From positions 1 to 64,000 of the forward strand of contig BMTG01000021.1 of NCBI GenBank assembly GCA_014649555.1: 64,000 nucleotides of DNA, read 5' to 3'. This stretch comes from Streptomyces globisporus. Lineage in GTDB: Bacteria > Actinomycetota > Actinomycetes > Streptomycetales > Streptomycetaceae. Below the pieces are notes generated by a model. The model did not search any database. It saw only the letters and a list, made by a program, of their open reading frames with translations, and was not told the origin of the DNA. Made by a program: the position numbers and the translations under genes. Shown here piece after piece: positions 8,203 through 17,145 of the stretch (positions are counted from its first letter, which is position 1; the number at the start of each line of letters is the position of its first letter).

Positions 8203-9474
8203 GTGAGCAGCATGCCTCCGCCCGCAGTCGGGCTGCCGGACGAACTCCGGAGGCGCCTGGGCGTGCCGGACGCGGTGATGATCGGGCTGGGGTCGATGAT
8301 CGGCGCCGGGATCTTCGCCTCGCTGGCCCCGGCCGCCCGCGCGGCCGGGTCCGGCCTGCTGCTCGGCCTCGCCCTTGCCGCCGTCGTCGCCTACTGCAAC
8401 GCCACCTCCTCCGCCCGGCTCGCGGCCCTTTACCCGGCCTCGGGCGGTACCTACGTCCACGGGCGGGAGCGGCTCGGCGCGTTCTGGGGTTACCTGGCGG
8501 GCTGGGCGTTCGTCGTGGGCAAGACCGCCTCCTGCGCGGCCATGGCCCTCACCGTGGGCACCTACGTCTGGCCCGGTCAGGCGCACGCGGTCGCGGTGGC
8601 CGCCGTGGTGGCCCTGACCGCGGTCAATTACGCGGGCGTCCAGAAGTCCGTTTTGCTCACGCGTGTCATCGTGGCCGTTGTCCTTGCGGTCCTCGCCGCC
8701 GTTGTGGTCGCATCGCTGACCTCCGGCGGAGTGGACGAGGCCCGCCTGGAGATCGGTGCGGACGCGACGGCGGGCGGGGTGCTCCAGGCGGCCGGGCTGC
8801 TGTTCTTCGCGTTCGCCGGATACGCCCGCATCGCCACCCTCGGCGAGGAGGTCCGCGACCCGGCCCGCACCATTCCTCGCGCGATCCCGGTCGCCCTGGG
8901 CATCACCCTCGTCGTCTACGCCCTCGTCGCCGTCTCCGTCCTCCTCGTCCTCGGCCCCGGCGGACTCGCCTCCGCCGGAGCCCCGCTCACGGACGCCGCG
9001 CGGGCGGCCGACGCCGGCTGGCTCGTCCCCGTCGTACGCGTCGGCGCGGCCGTCGCAGCCCTCGGCTCCCTGCTCGCCCTCATCCTCGGCGTCTCCCGCA
9101 CCACCCTGGCCATGGCCCGCGACCACCACCTCCCCCACGCCCTGGCCGCCGTGCACCCGCGCTTCCAGGTCCCCCACCGGGCCGAGCTCCTCGTCGGCGC
9201 CGTCGTCGCCGTGGCCGCCGCGACCACCGACGTACGCGGCGCGATCGGGTTCTCCTCCTTCGGCGTCCTGGCGTACTACGCCATCGCCAACGCCTCCGCC
9301 TGGACCCTGACCCCCGCCGAAGGACGTCCGGCCCGGATCATCCCCATCACCGGCCTGTCCGGCTGCCTCGTCCTGGCCTTCGCCCTGCCGCTGCCCTCCG
9401 TGCTCACCGGAGCCGCCGTACTCCTCATCGGCGCCGCCGCGTACGGCATCCGCCGCGTCGGCACACGCCACTAA
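8203..9474 (+). CDS. APC-superfamily amino acid permease
   Basis: A 423-residue membrane protein with about twelve hydrophobic segments. The first helix carries the APC signature VMIGLGSMIGAGIFASLAP; later segments include YPASGGTYVHGRERLGAFWG and the loop GEEVRDPARTIPRAIPVALG. It probably imports or exchanges an amino acid or amine; the substrate cannot be read from sequence. The start GTG 8203 follows AAGGAGAG, trimming about 120 unrelated residues from the open frame. The TAA stop (9472-9474) touches the terminal repeat of the IS element at 9475, so the native C terminus could have been altered by the insertion. Confidence 0.85.
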   Translation: MSSMPPPAVGLPDELRRRLGVPDAVMIGLGSMIGAGIFASLAPAARAAGSGLLLGLALAAVVAYCNATSSARLAALYPASGGTYVHGRERLGAFWGYLAGWAFVVGKTASCAAMALTVGTYVWPGQAHAVAVAAVVALTAVNYAGVQKSVLLTRVIVAVVLAVLAAVVVASLTSGGVDEARLEIGADATAGGVLQAAGLLFFAFAGYARIATLGEEVRDPARTIPRAIPVALGITLVVYALVAVSVLLVLGPGGLASAGAPLTDAARAADAGWLVPVVRVGAAVAALGSLLALILGVSRTTLAMARDHHLPHALAAVHPRFQVPHRAELLVGAVVAVAAATTDVRGAIGFSSFGVLAYYAIANASAWTLTPAEGRPARIIPITGLSGCLVLAFALPLPSVLTGAAVLLIGAAAYGIRRVGTRH

Positions 9475-9491
9475 AGCGTGTGGCAGAAGGC
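9475..9491 (+). repeat. IS left terminal inverted repeat
   Basis: AGCGTGTGGCAGAAGGC, matching the reverse complement of the right end at 15 of 17 positions. Confidence 0.75.
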
Positions 9492-9514
9492 TGTGGAGCG
9501 GGCGTTTCCCCTGT

Positions 9515-10339
9515 ATGAGTGGGGTGTTGAAGGCTGAGCATTTGTGGGTGGAGACGTTCTCGGGGCTGCGGATGCGGCAGTTCGATCGGCTGCTGAAGGT
9601 CGTGCGTGAGGGGGGCGGGAACGGCCCTGCCGGTGGCCGCCCCTGGTGTCTTCCGCCGGCCGACCGGGTGCTCCTGGTGGCCGTGTACTACCGCACGAAC
9701 CTCACCATGCGGCAGCTCGCGCCGCTGTTCGGCTGCTCCCCGGCCACCGTGTGCCGGATCATCCAGCGGCTGGGGCCGCTCCTGGCGATCGAACCGACTC
9801 CCCGCTCCGCTGATGCGACGGACCGGCTGTGGATCGTGGACGGCACCCTGATCCCGGTCCGCGACCGAAACATCGGGGCCTCCTCCCGCAACTACCGATT
9901 CTCCGCGAACGTGTAGGTCATCATCGACGCCGACACCAGACTGGTGATCGCAACAGCCCCTCCGGTGCCCGGCAACACCGCGGATGCCAAAGCCTGGCGG
10001 GACTCCGGCCTGGCCGGCATCTGCCAGGGCGTGACCGTGCTCGGCGACGGCGCCTACATCAACACCGGCCTCGTCGTTCCGCACCGTAAACGCCCCGGCC
10101 GCCCACTCCTGCCGGGCGAGGAATCCGACAACGCGGAACACCGACGTGTTCGGGCTCGCGGGGAACACGCCTTCGCCCGCATGAAGCCCTACAAGATCCT
10201 CCGCGACTGCCGGCAACGCGGAAACGCCTCCACCACGCAGTCCAAGCCGTCGCCGCACTCCACAATCACGCCCTGGTCGCATGGTCCACACGACACCAGA
10301 ACCCGGCTCCACCTGCCCAGCGCCCGGCTTCTGCAACAC
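9515..10339 (+). pseudogene. IS5-family DDE transposase with in-frame TAG and frameshift
   Basis: The frame opens MSGVLKAEHLWVETFSGLRM, has a helix-turn-helix (MRQLAPLFGCSPATVCRIIQ) and the first catalytic Asp in LWIVDGTLIPVRD. An amber codon at 9914-9916 follows YRFSANV, where related transposases continue without a break; the same frame then resumes VIIDADTRLVIATAPPVPGN and reaches LGDGAYINTGLVVP with the second Asp and GEHAFARMKPYKILRDCR with the glutamate. Near 10215 a one-base shift moves to RLHHAVQAVAALHNHALVAW, the normal C terminus. Two independent lesions make it inactive. Confidence 0.85.
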
Positions 10340-10342
10340 GCT
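10326..10342 (-). repeat. IS right terminal inverted repeat
   Basis: Reverse complement reads AGCGTGTTGCAGAAGCC, the partner of 9475-9491. Confidence 0.75.
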
Positions 10343-10986
10343 CCAGACGGGGGGCTCGGTGCGGTGCCCAAAAGCAGAACGTTGAACGCCTCGTTCTCGG
10401 CGACCGGGTGCCTGGCCATGAGGATGCCCATCCCTTCCCCGATCAGGTGCCGGGTGGCAACCGCCTGTTGCATCTGAGCGTGTGTGCGGGCGCTGGAGAG
10501 CGCCACCGCCGCATGGGAAGCCAGCAGCACACCGGCCGTCTCGCTGTCCGCAGTGAACGCGGCCGGCTCGCGGGAGTAGAAATTGAGCGCGCCGAAGTCC
10601 TCGTCCTCGGTGTACAGCAGGAAGCCCATCATGCTGCCCACGCCCAGCTTCTCGGCCTGGGGTAAGAAGTCAGGCCACCGCTCCTCTTCCTCGGTGAAGT
10701 CCGCGATCCGGAAGACCCGCTCCCCCGTAGAGCGGCGGGCGGCATCGAAACACGGCCCTTGGTCCAGCTGGTGCTGGAGTTGGTCCAGCTCCAGCACCAG
10801 CGGGTTCGTCGGTGCCAGCGTCTGCGCCTCCGCTCCGCTCAGCAGCAGGATGCCAGCCGCGTCACACCCAGCGGCCAGCTCGGTCGCCGATCCCGTGATC
10901 CGTTCTAACGACGCCTTCACCGACGGCTGCTCCAGCAGGCCGTGTGCCATCGCACTCATACGCTGCGCGAAGTCACGCCGGTCCAT
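10343..10986 (-). pseudogene. GAF-ANTAR antitermination regulator, C terminus lost at the IS
   Basis: From ATG 10986 (GAGGAAGGACG upstream) the minus strand encodes MDRRDFAQRMSAMAHGLLEQ, then a GAF sensor domain (DAAGILLLSGAEAQTLAPTN through GALNFYSREPAAF). The start of an ANTAR RNA-binding domain follows: ATRHLIGEGMGILMARHPVA then ENEAFNVL. Homology stops within the ANTAR helices about 30 bases before the IS end, and the frame then runs on into IS sequence. ANTAR proteins bind paired hexaloop RNA hairpins to prevent termination; without the last helices it should not. The cut is explained by the adjacent IS, though a short unexplained stretch (10343 to about 10375) remains between them. Confidence 0.8.
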
Positions 10987-11595
10987 GCCATCACGTCCTT
11001 CCTCCACCACGCCTACCCGAACGCGCCGCACCTCACCAGCCCGCACCGCCTCGAAGAGTTGCCGCCCGTATCGCTCTTCAGGCGGGACGGGGCGGTTGGC
11101 TGTACGCAACGTCACCGTTCGCGTTGCAGCCAAGGAAATCTCCGGGGCCGTGGCGTGGCTGCTCTCACACGGTGCCTCTTACGCCACCGGCACGACGATG
11201 AGGATCACTGACAGGATGTATGCACCATCAGCTCCGCCGGTTGGGGACAGTTGGGTAACGCTGAGAGCGCCGGCCGGCCCTCTCGGTCCAGCCGCGCCGG
11301 TAGGATCCGTTCCGTTTACACGGAGAGGACCGGGGCACCCCGTGGGCAGAGCCGGGGCAGCGACGCTCCCTGCGGGGGCTGCCCGGTCTCAGGTTCCCCC
11401 GGTTCGGAAACGACGCCGGGGGAACCGCACGACCGGGCCAGAGAGTCGGCCGTATTCGCCTACCTGTTGGGCGAGGTAGCGAGGCATTTGTCCGCCAGAC
11501 CTCCGTCCCTCGGGCGCCGCCCTACAGCTCCAGTGCCCGGCCTTCGGCATCCGTCGGCCGTGGCGCGCGACGGCGCGGGGAGAGAAAATTGAGGC
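10987..11595. other. 609-bp gene-free interval with one hairpin
   Basis: No coding region with family resemblance was found. The notable structure is the hairpin at 11392-11426, listed separately. The first bases should hold the promoter of the GAF-ANTAR remnant. Confidence 0.5.
11392..11426. terminator. Hairpin with 11-bp perfect stem, isolated
   Basis: GGTTCCCCCGG (11392-11402) pairs perfectly with CCGGGGGAACC (11416-11426) around a 13-base loop. No intact gene ends next to it, so it may be a terminator left from a lost gene or another structured element. Confidence 0.45.
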
Positions 11596-11992
11596 ATGAC
11601 AAAAGTGCCCCTGCAGATCAACGCCATCATCATCGACGCTGCCGACCCCGAGCGGCTCGCCACATTCTGGTCCGAATTGCTCGGCCGACCGATCGTGGAC
11701 CGTTCTGGCCCTTACGTCTGGCTGCGGCGCTAGAAAGAGGTGGGCATCGGCTTTCAGCAGGCCGATGAGCCCCATCCAAAGGAGAAGAATCGCATGCACT
11801 TCGACATCGCACCCTCCGATCCGGCTGCCGAACAGCAGCGGTCGAGGCGCTCGGAGGGCGGCGCCTGGAGGAGTACGCCGACGGGGTTTTCTGGTGATGG
11901 CCGACCCGGAAGGCAATGAGTTCTGCGTCATCGCCGGCGGGTCCGTCTCCGTCGGCCTGGATGCCCAGGTGCGCGCCCACTACCTCGACTGA
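11596..11992 (+). pseudogene. VOC/glyoxalase-like protein with amber codon and frameshifts
   Basis: ATG 11596 starts MTKVPLQINAIIIDAADPER, then LATFWSELLGRP, the first beta-alpha-beta unit of a glyoxalase/bleomycin-resistance (VOC) fold. An in-frame TAG at about 11731 interrupts YVWLRR-KEVGIGFQQADEP. Further on the frame breaks after DPAAEQQR, resumes as VEALGGRRLEEYADGVF, and breaks again before FLVMADPEGNEFCVIAGG, which ends normally at 11992. Three lesions in 130 codons mark it as a decayed gene; substrate unknown. Confidence 0.75.
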
Positions 11993-12108
11993 ACAATGCA
12001 TATTCCGCACGCTCTCTGACCCCGCCTCTGAGAGGGCACCAAGGTGACCTCTACCCGGGAAAATCGGATTTCCTCGAATCGGTACCTTGATATCTTCTGG
12101 CAACGAAG

Positions 12109-12645
12109 TCAGAAGGTGACATCATCTGTTGAAGTGATCTTTGCTCCCATATTTCGTTCCATCATGTGCAGCGCAGCGTCGGCCAGGTCTTGGTGAATGT
12201 GTGCCACCGCGTCCCTGGGGACCGTGACGTTCAGATGCCGGATGTGGGCATCGAGTGCTGAATAGAGCACACACTGTTCGGTGACCTGCCCGCAGAGCAC
12301 AAGGTGGTCGGCATCCAGCTGGGAGAGCAGATAGCTGAGCGGTGTCTCGTAGAAGATCGAGTGCCGTGCCTTGACGACGAAGAGAGATTCGTCGTCCGGC
12401 AGGATGGGTTGCACCAGCTCCGCGTTCTTCCCCGCGAGCGTCTTCTCGATGATCTCTCCGTGGTGGGATCGCCATTCTCCAAAATTGTCGTTCGCGTAGA
12501 TAACCGGGACCTTTTCCGAGCGGGCCCGGGCGATAAGCCGAGCGACGTGGGGCAGTGCACTCCGAACGGATGGAACGAGCAGATCGGCATCGGGGTGATC
12601 GTATGTATTGATCATGTCGACCACGATGAGCGCGTAGTTCCTCAT
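12109..12645 (-). CDS. Isochorismatase-family cysteine hydrolase
   Basis: A 178-residue protein starting MRNYALIVVDMINTYDHPDA. The family's catalytic triad is visible: Asp in IVVDMINTYD, Lys in FVVKARHSIFY and Cys in GQVTEQCVLYSALD, preceded by the usual cis-peptide region. Members hydrolyse amides or enol ethers (nicotinamide, isochorismate, carbamoyl compounds); the specific substrate is not evident. The start ATG at 12645 was chosen because homology begins there; no clear ribosome site is present. It is divergent from the alcohol dehydrogenase at 12772 and may share a promoter region with it. Confidence 0.85.
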   Translation of the reverse strand: MRNYALIVVDMINTYDHPDADLLVPSVRSALPHVARLIARARSEKVPVIYANDNFGEWRSHHGEIIEKTLAGKNAELVQPILPDDESLFVVKARHSIFYETPLSYLLSQLDADHLVLCGQVTEQCVLYSALDAHIRHLNVTVPRDAVAHIHQDLADAALHMMERNMGAKITSTDDVTF

Positions 12646-12771
12646 GACGTCATCATCGCAAAGGGGCCGCCCGTGTTCAGGCCCGCGCCCATCTGCGTGT
12701 TTCACAGTCGACAGGATGGGAACCCGGCACACTCGTTCGCGAATGCCGACGAAGTAAGTAGGGAGCGGACT

Positions 12772-13962
12772 GTGCGCGCACTGACCTACCAAGGCAAGCG
12801 GGATGTCCGGGTGGAGACCGTTCCGGATCCGAAGATCCAGGAGCCTACGGACATCATCGTCAAGATCACGGCCACCGGGATCTGCGGTTCCGATCTTCAC
12901 CTGACGGAGGTACTCGGGCCTTACCTCGACCCGGGTGACATCCTGGGCCACGAACCGATGGGGGTGGTGGAGGAGGTCGGCCGCGAGGTGACCGCCGTCG
13001 CTCCGGGGGACCGGGTCGTGATCCCGTTCAACGTGTCCTGCGGGCACTGCTACATGTGCGGCTCCGGGCTGCACTCGCAGTGCGAGACCACCCAGGTCCG
13101 CGAGCGCGGCATGGGCGCGTCCCTGTTCGGGTTCACGAAGCTCTACGGGCAGGTGCCCGGAGGACAGGCGGAGTACCTGCGGGTCCCCTTCGGCAACGAC
13201 CTGCCCATCAAGGTCCCGCACGGCCCCTCCGACGACCGGTTCGTCTATCTCTCCGACGTCCTGCCCACCGCCTGGCAGGCCGTCGAGTACGCCGACATCC
13301 CGCCCGGCGGCAGCGTCACCATCCTCGGCCTCGGCCCCATCGGAGCCATGGCCGCCCGCATCGCCCGCCACCGGGGCGCCGATCTCGTCATCGGCGTGGA
13401 CCTCGTCCCCGACCGCCTCGACCGGGCGAGCAGGCACGGGGCCACCTGCCTCGACCTGCGCCGGTACGCCAAAGGCAAGGAACTCGGTGACGCCGTCCGG
13501 GACCTCACCGACGGGCGCGGCACCGACGCGGTGATCGACGCGGTCGGCCTGGAGGCCCACGGCTCTCCCGTCGCCAAGGCCGCGCACACAGCAGTGGGCC
13601 TGCTCCCCGACGCTCTCGCGCAGCGCATGATGGAGACGGCGGGGATCGACCGTCTCGCCGCGCTGCACGCGGCGATCGACCTGGTGCGCAGGGGCGGCAC
13701 GATTTCCGTCTCCGGTGTCTACGGTGGCTCCGCCGACCCGATGCCGATGCTCACCCTGTTCGACAAGCAGATCCAGCTCCGCATGGGCCAGGCCAACGTC
13801 AAACGCTGGGTCGACGACCTGCTGCCCCTGCTCACCGACGACGACCCGCTGGGCGTGGACTCCTTCGCCACCCACCACCTTCCACTCGAAGAGGGGCCCC
13901 AGGCGTACAACACGTTCCGGGAGAAGGCCGACGGCATGATCAAAACCCTGCTCATCCCCTGA
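12772..13962 (+). CDS. Zinc-dependent alcohol dehydrogenase, formaldehyde-dehydrogenase-like
   Basis: A 396-residue MDR-superfamily enzyme. The catalytic zinc Cys lies in GICGSDLHLTEV and the His in ILGHEPMGVVEEVG; four structural-zinc cysteines occur in VSCGHCYMCGSGLHSQCE. The nucleotide-binding motif is VTILGLGPIGAMAARIARHR, and the insert after the Rossmann fold, including VYGGSADPMPMLTLFDKQIQ, resembles the long-chain FdhA-like group. It should oxidise an alcohol or aldehyde adduct with NAD(P)+. The GTG start at 12772 is preceded by GGGAG at good spacing; the open frame upstream belongs antisense to the isochorismatase gene. Confidence 0.88.
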   Translation: MRALTYQGKRDVRVETVPDPKIQEPTDIIVKITATGICGSDLHLTEVLGPYLDPGDILGHEPMGVVEEVGREVTAVAPGDRVVIPFNVSCGHCYMCGSGLHSQCETTQVRERGMGASLFGFTKLYGQVPGGQAEYLRVPFGNDLPIKVPHGPSDDRFVYLSDVLPTAWQAVEYADIPPGGSVTILGLGPIGAMAARIARHRGADLVIGVDLVPDRLDRASRHGATCLDLRRYAKGKELGDAVRDLTDGRGTDAVIDAVGLEAHGSPVAKAAHTAVGLLPDALAQRMMETAGIDRLAALHAAIDLVRRGGTISVSGVYGGSADPMPMLTLFDKQIQLRMGQANVKRWVDDLLPLLTDDDPLGVDSFATHHLPLEEGPQAYNTFREKADGMIKTLLIP

Positions 13963-14209
13963 GGCCGCGCAACGGCACGGCACAAGAGGAAGGGTGCCCA
14001 GGGTGGAGAACAGCCCACTCGTCCGGCGCAAGACGCGCTGAGCGCCTTCCTGCGCGGCGTACCCACCGGAGCGGGCGGGAACACCGCGCCGATGACTGGC
14101 CGGGAGATCGGCTGACCCGAGCAGTTCGGCGTCCACCGTGCCGGTGCTTCGCGGCTTCTGCCCGCCCGGGTCACCTCACGCCCCCTCGATCACTCGAGAA
14201 AGGACGAAC

Positions 14210-15094
14210 ATGACAAGCGGCGAACAGCAAGACCCGAATCAGCTCCATCCCCGCCCCGACTTCCCCCAGCAGGACCAGGCACATCCCGGCTGGACCGGTC
14301 CGATGGACCCGCCGCCCGACCACGGCGAGGAGTCCTACCGCGGCTCCGGCCTGCTCGACGGCAGGAAGACTGTGATCACCGGCGGTGATTCCGGGATCGG
14401 CCGCGCGGTGGCGCTGGCCTTCGCGCGCGAGGGCGCGGACGTTCTGCTGACCCACCTTCCCGAGGAGGAGCACGAAGCTCGGGCGACCGTTCGGCTGGTG
14501 GAGCAGGCCGGACGCAAGGCGGTGCCCGTCCTCTGTGACATCCGGGACGAGAAGCAATGCCGCTCGCTCATCGAGCGCGCAGTGTCCGAGTTCGGCCGCA
14601 TCGACGTCCTGGTCAACAACGCGGCCTACCAGATGTCCCAGCCCGACGGGATTTCCGCCATCTCCACCGAGCAGTTCGACCGTGTGATGCGCACCAACCT
14701 CTACGGGATGTTCTGGCTGTGCAAGACCGCCCTGCCGCACATTCCGGCAGGCGGGTCAATCATCAACACCACCTCGGTCCAGGCGTACAAGCCGAGCCCG
14801 CATCTCCTCGACTACGCGATGACCAAGGGGGCGATCGTCACCTTCACCCAGGGCCTGGCCCAGATGCTGGCCTCCGATGGCATCCGCGTCAACGCAGTCG
14901 CCCCCGGTCCGGTCTGGACCCCCCTCATCCCGGCGACGCTGCCCGACACCGCCGAGTTCGGGAAGCAGAGCCCGCTGGGCCGTCCCGCGCAGCCTGCGGA
15001 AATGGCTCCCGCCTACGTCTTCCTCGCCTCCGCGAATGCCTCGTTCATCACCGGCGAGATCATGAACGCCACCGGCGGCACACCGCTCCCCTGA
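14210..15094 (+). CDS. Short-chain dehydrogenase/reductase, general-stress (YhdG/YdaD) type
   Basis: A 294-residue SDR. A polar N-terminal extension rich in Pro, Gln and Asp precedes the cofactor motif TVITGGDSGIGRAVALAFAR. NNAAYQM, the catalytic Ser in IINTTSVQAYKPSPHLLDYA and Tyr-X3-Lys in DYAMTKG are all present, as is the closing FITGEIMNATGGTPLP. The N-terminal extension is typical of osmotic or general-stress SDRs. The start ATG 14210 has GAAAGGACG upstream. It follows the alcohol dehydrogenase in the same direction with a 247-bp gap, so joint transcription is uncertain. Confidence 0.88.
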   Translation: MTSGEQQDPNQLHPRPDFPQQDQAHPGWTGPMDPPPDHGEESYRGSGLLDGRKTVITGGDSGIGRAVALAFAREGADVLLTHLPEEEHEARATVRLVEQAGRKAVPVLCDIRDEKQCRSLIERAVSEFGRIDVLVNNAAYQMSQPDGISAISTEQFDRVMRTNLYGMFWLCKTALPHIPAGGSIINTTSVQAYKPSPHLLDYAMTKGAIVTFTQGLAQMLASDGIRVNAVAPGPVWTPLIPATLPDTAEFGKQSPLGRPAQPAEMAPAYVFLASANASFITGEIMNATGGTPLP

Positions 15095-15141
15095 CCGCCC
15101 AAGCCTCCGCCCACCCCTCAAGCCGAGGAGAAGTCCCCGCC

Positions 15142-15263
15142 ATGCGTGCTCTCGCCCTCGTCTGCACCTGAACGCCTCGCCCGCCCCGTCCAGCAGCCAG
15201 CACCTCGCCGAGCAGGTCATGGACCAAGCTCAGGACGAGGGCGCGAACTCCATGAGCAGCTGA
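15142..15263 (+). pseudogene. Flavodoxin/NAD(P)H oxidoreductase N-terminal remnant
   Basis: ATG 15142, with GAGGAGAAG upstream, begins MRALALVCT. One base is missing before the next codon; the following frame reads LNASPAPSSSQHLAEQVMDQ, the phosphate-binding N terminus of flavodoxin-like NAD(P)H oxidoreductases. Homology ends at about 15250, where the convergent FUSC gene ends. Only about 40 codons remain of what was probably the gene downstream of the SDR. Confidence 0.6.
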
Positions 15264-16357
15264 CGCGTCTCCAGCAGAAGTTGACCTCCAACAGCTGATG
15301 TCCTGGGTTCCTGGCGATGAAAGGTGTCGGTGAGCGAGCTGAGGACCGACCACGCTTCCCTGACGGCTGCGTCTCGGCGGTCGTGCTGTGTCGCATCGTT
15401 CCCGGGACCGACGAGCAGTTCGGCTTCGACGACGCAGATACTGCTGGCCTGGCCGAGCACGTTGGACAGCAAGCGGAAGAAGTCAGGCGACGGAGGGGCG
15501 AGTTCGGTGTCGTCGTTGATCGTCTCGAGCGTGCGAGTGATGGCCAGAACGCGGGTGCAGACCCGGCCCCACCGCATGTCCTCGGCGAACGGCGGAGGCT
15601 TCGGGCCCGCGCGCCGCAGCCGGCCGCCTGGGTTCCAGCGCGCCCCCTCCATTGCCCAGCGGCGGGCCTCGCTCACGTTCTGCAGCGACGCCGTGAGGCC
15701 GCCGGCCGAGTGATGCCAGCCCTCGGACTTCTCCAGCCCGTCCTCCTCACCGAGTCCTTCCGCCATGGCACCGAGCACGTCCGCTGTCTCCCGTGCAAGG
15801 CGGACGAGACGGTCGCGAACACTGCGAAGATGAACCGGCGGAAGAACGAACGCGTTGACCAGAAGACCGATCACCGCACCGATCAGCGTCTCCAGGAGCC
15901 GGTGCCCCACGGTGGACGTGCTGGACACCCCGCCGGTGATGACGAAGAGCGCCGTGGTGGCACCGTAGATGCCCTGGTTCCCGAAGCGCCGGTAGTTGCC
16001 GAGCAGCATCATGAGCGGCAGCGTGAGCAGCATGGCGGTCATGGTCCGGTCACGCGTGAAGGCCATCGCAGCGGACGCCCACAGAGTGCCCAGGGCGATG
16101 ATGGCGAACTGCTGGACTCCTGTGCGTACCGACTGGTAGACCGTGCTGCCGACCATCGCGATCGCCGTCCACGGAGCCAACAGGGCCATCGGCGCCTGGA
16201 ACCACCATCCACTCACCGCCCACGCGGCTATCGCCGCCCCCGCTGCCTTCAGCGACTGGACGAGCGTGTCCCGCTCCGGACCAACCTCAACGAACGCACT
16301 GCGGACCGACCGGTGCACCTCCGCCCACTCCCGGCCCGCCCACCGCCAAGCGCCCAT
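15230..16357 (-). CDS. FUSC-family (aromatic acid exporter-like) membrane protein
   Basis: A 375-residue protein with hydrophobic segments in the first 180 residues, including AAGAAIAAWAVSGWWFQAPM, ALLAPWTAIAMVGSTVYQSV, LTLPLMMLLGNYRRFGNQGI and LLETLIGAVIGLLVNAFVLP, followed by a soluble helical C-terminal half. This is the single-repeat FUSC architecture, related to YhcP/AaeB-type aromatic acid exporters. The first ATG in homology (16357) was used; the longer TTG start lacks support. The substrate is unknown. Its 3' end overlaps the flavodoxin remnant. Confidence 0.8.
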   Translation of the reverse strand: MGAWRWAGREWAEVHRSVRSAFVEVGPERDTLVQSLKAAGAAIAAWAVSGWWFQAPMALLAPWTAIAMVGSTVYQSVRTGVQQFAIIALGTLWASAAMAFTRDRTMTAMLLTLPLMMLLGNYRRFGNQGIYGATTALFVITGGVSSTSTVGHRLLETLIGAVIGLLVNAFVLPPVHLRSVRDRLVRLARETADVLGAMAEGLGEEDGLEKSEGWHHSAGGLTASLQNVSEARRWAMEGARWNPGGRLRRAGPKPPPFAEDMRWGRVCTRVLAITRTLETINDDTELAPPSPDFFRLLSNVLGQASSICVVEAELLVGPGNDATQHDRRDAAVREAWSVLSSLTDTFHRQEPRTSAVGGQLLLETRQLLMEFAPSS

Positions 16358-16799
16358 CCACCACGCCTCTAGCGCCAAGCCATTCCCCTTCGAAGCGCTA
16401 TCGCATCAACTGCCCCGCTCCTCATGCCCCTGGCGAAAGGCGAAGAACAGGACCACGGCCAACTGCCCCCCGCCCCTGGGTGAACGCGAAGGGAGGCGGC
16501 CAGACGCGAGAGGGAACCCGCGGGCACCTTCCCACCGACCGCGCCCCGCGAGCGAGGCCAGTGCGCCCCCGCACGGCCTGGGCAGCACATTTCACCACGT
16601 ACTGCTGGTGCGAGTGGGCCAAAGACACCACACACGGTCACCCTCCGAGCCGCACTCCCGCCCCCGCCCCCGCCGTTCCGCGCCTTGAGAAGGTGTTGCA
16701 CTGTCGCGGGGGGGGGGACACTCTGCCGCGGAGGATCGCCCGCCCGCGTAGGGACCCGACGGTCGACGGCTGCGGGCCCTGTACGGGGGCCGACGGCAT
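16358..16799. other. 442-bp interval without a recognised gene; contains a ten-G tract
   Basis: No supportable gene. A run of ten G's at 16708-16717 is the longest homopolymer I noticed and is a likely slippage or sequencing-error site. Confidence 0.5.
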
Positions 16800-17042
16800 C
16801 TACGAATGGGGCCGTTCACGTCCCCCGCAGACTCCCTCGGCCGTCCCATCGGCCCGCTGTCCGCCGGCCTCTCCCCCGGCTTCGAACACTCGGCGCGCCG
16901 CAGCACCTTCGTCAACGCTCAGACCGCCACCGGTCACGGGAAACACGGTTCTGCAGCGTTCGCACAGCTTCGCGCCTCCCGCCGGGGTACCACATGCCTT
17001 ACAGAACCCCTGCTTGCCTTCGCTTCCAGATATTCCGGTCAT
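16800..17042 (-). CDS. Small zinc-ribbon protein
   Basis: An 80-residue frame starting at ATG 17042 with GAAGGAAG upstream. Near the N terminus it has FCKACGTPAGGAKLCERCRT, two CXXC knuckles that would bind one zinc ion, followed by a polar, Gly/Ala-rich tail. It is either a short nucleic-acid or protein-binding zinc ribbon or the start of a truncated gene. The codon pattern is plausible, but no family was recognised beyond the ribbon. Confidence 0.4.
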   Translation of the reverse strand: MTGISGSEGKQGFCKACGTPAGGAKLCERCRTVFPVTGGGLSVDEGAAARRVFEAGGEAGGQRADGTAEGVCGGRERPHS

Positions 17043-17145
17043 GGTCTTCCTTCGATCGGGGGCTCCACCGCGTACCCACGGATGACGACATGACTCGAAG
17101 CGGTACAACGGAGTCGTCACCCGGAGCCCGCCTGGACAATCCGGA

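Larger units (their letters stand above)
9475..10342 (+). mobile_element. IS5-type insertion sequence, defective
   Basis: An 868-bp element bounded by 17-bp imperfect terminal inverted repeats (15/17 match), containing one IS5-family (DDE_Tnp_4-like) transposase frame with a nonsense codon and a frameshift. No target duplication is evident. It lies against the permease stop codon on the left and the truncated GAF-ANTAR gene on the right, so it is the likely cause of that truncation. It should not be self-mobile. Confidence 0.8.

Noticed and set aside
7897-9471. 524-codon minus-strand open frame
   Set aside because: It is antisense to a clear APC permease and has shadow-like Gly/Asp/Glu-rich composition with no family motif.
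12109-14136. 675-codon minus-strand open frame
   Set aside because: Only its last 178 codons are the isochorismatase-like protein; the rest is antisense to the alcohol dehydrogenase and shows the His/Val/Gly-rich composition of a high-GC shadow frame.
15142-15175. TGA in the flavodoxin remnant as a selenocysteine codon
   Set aside because: Homology moves to another frame after the TGA, and the gene is truncated; a one-base deletion explains it.
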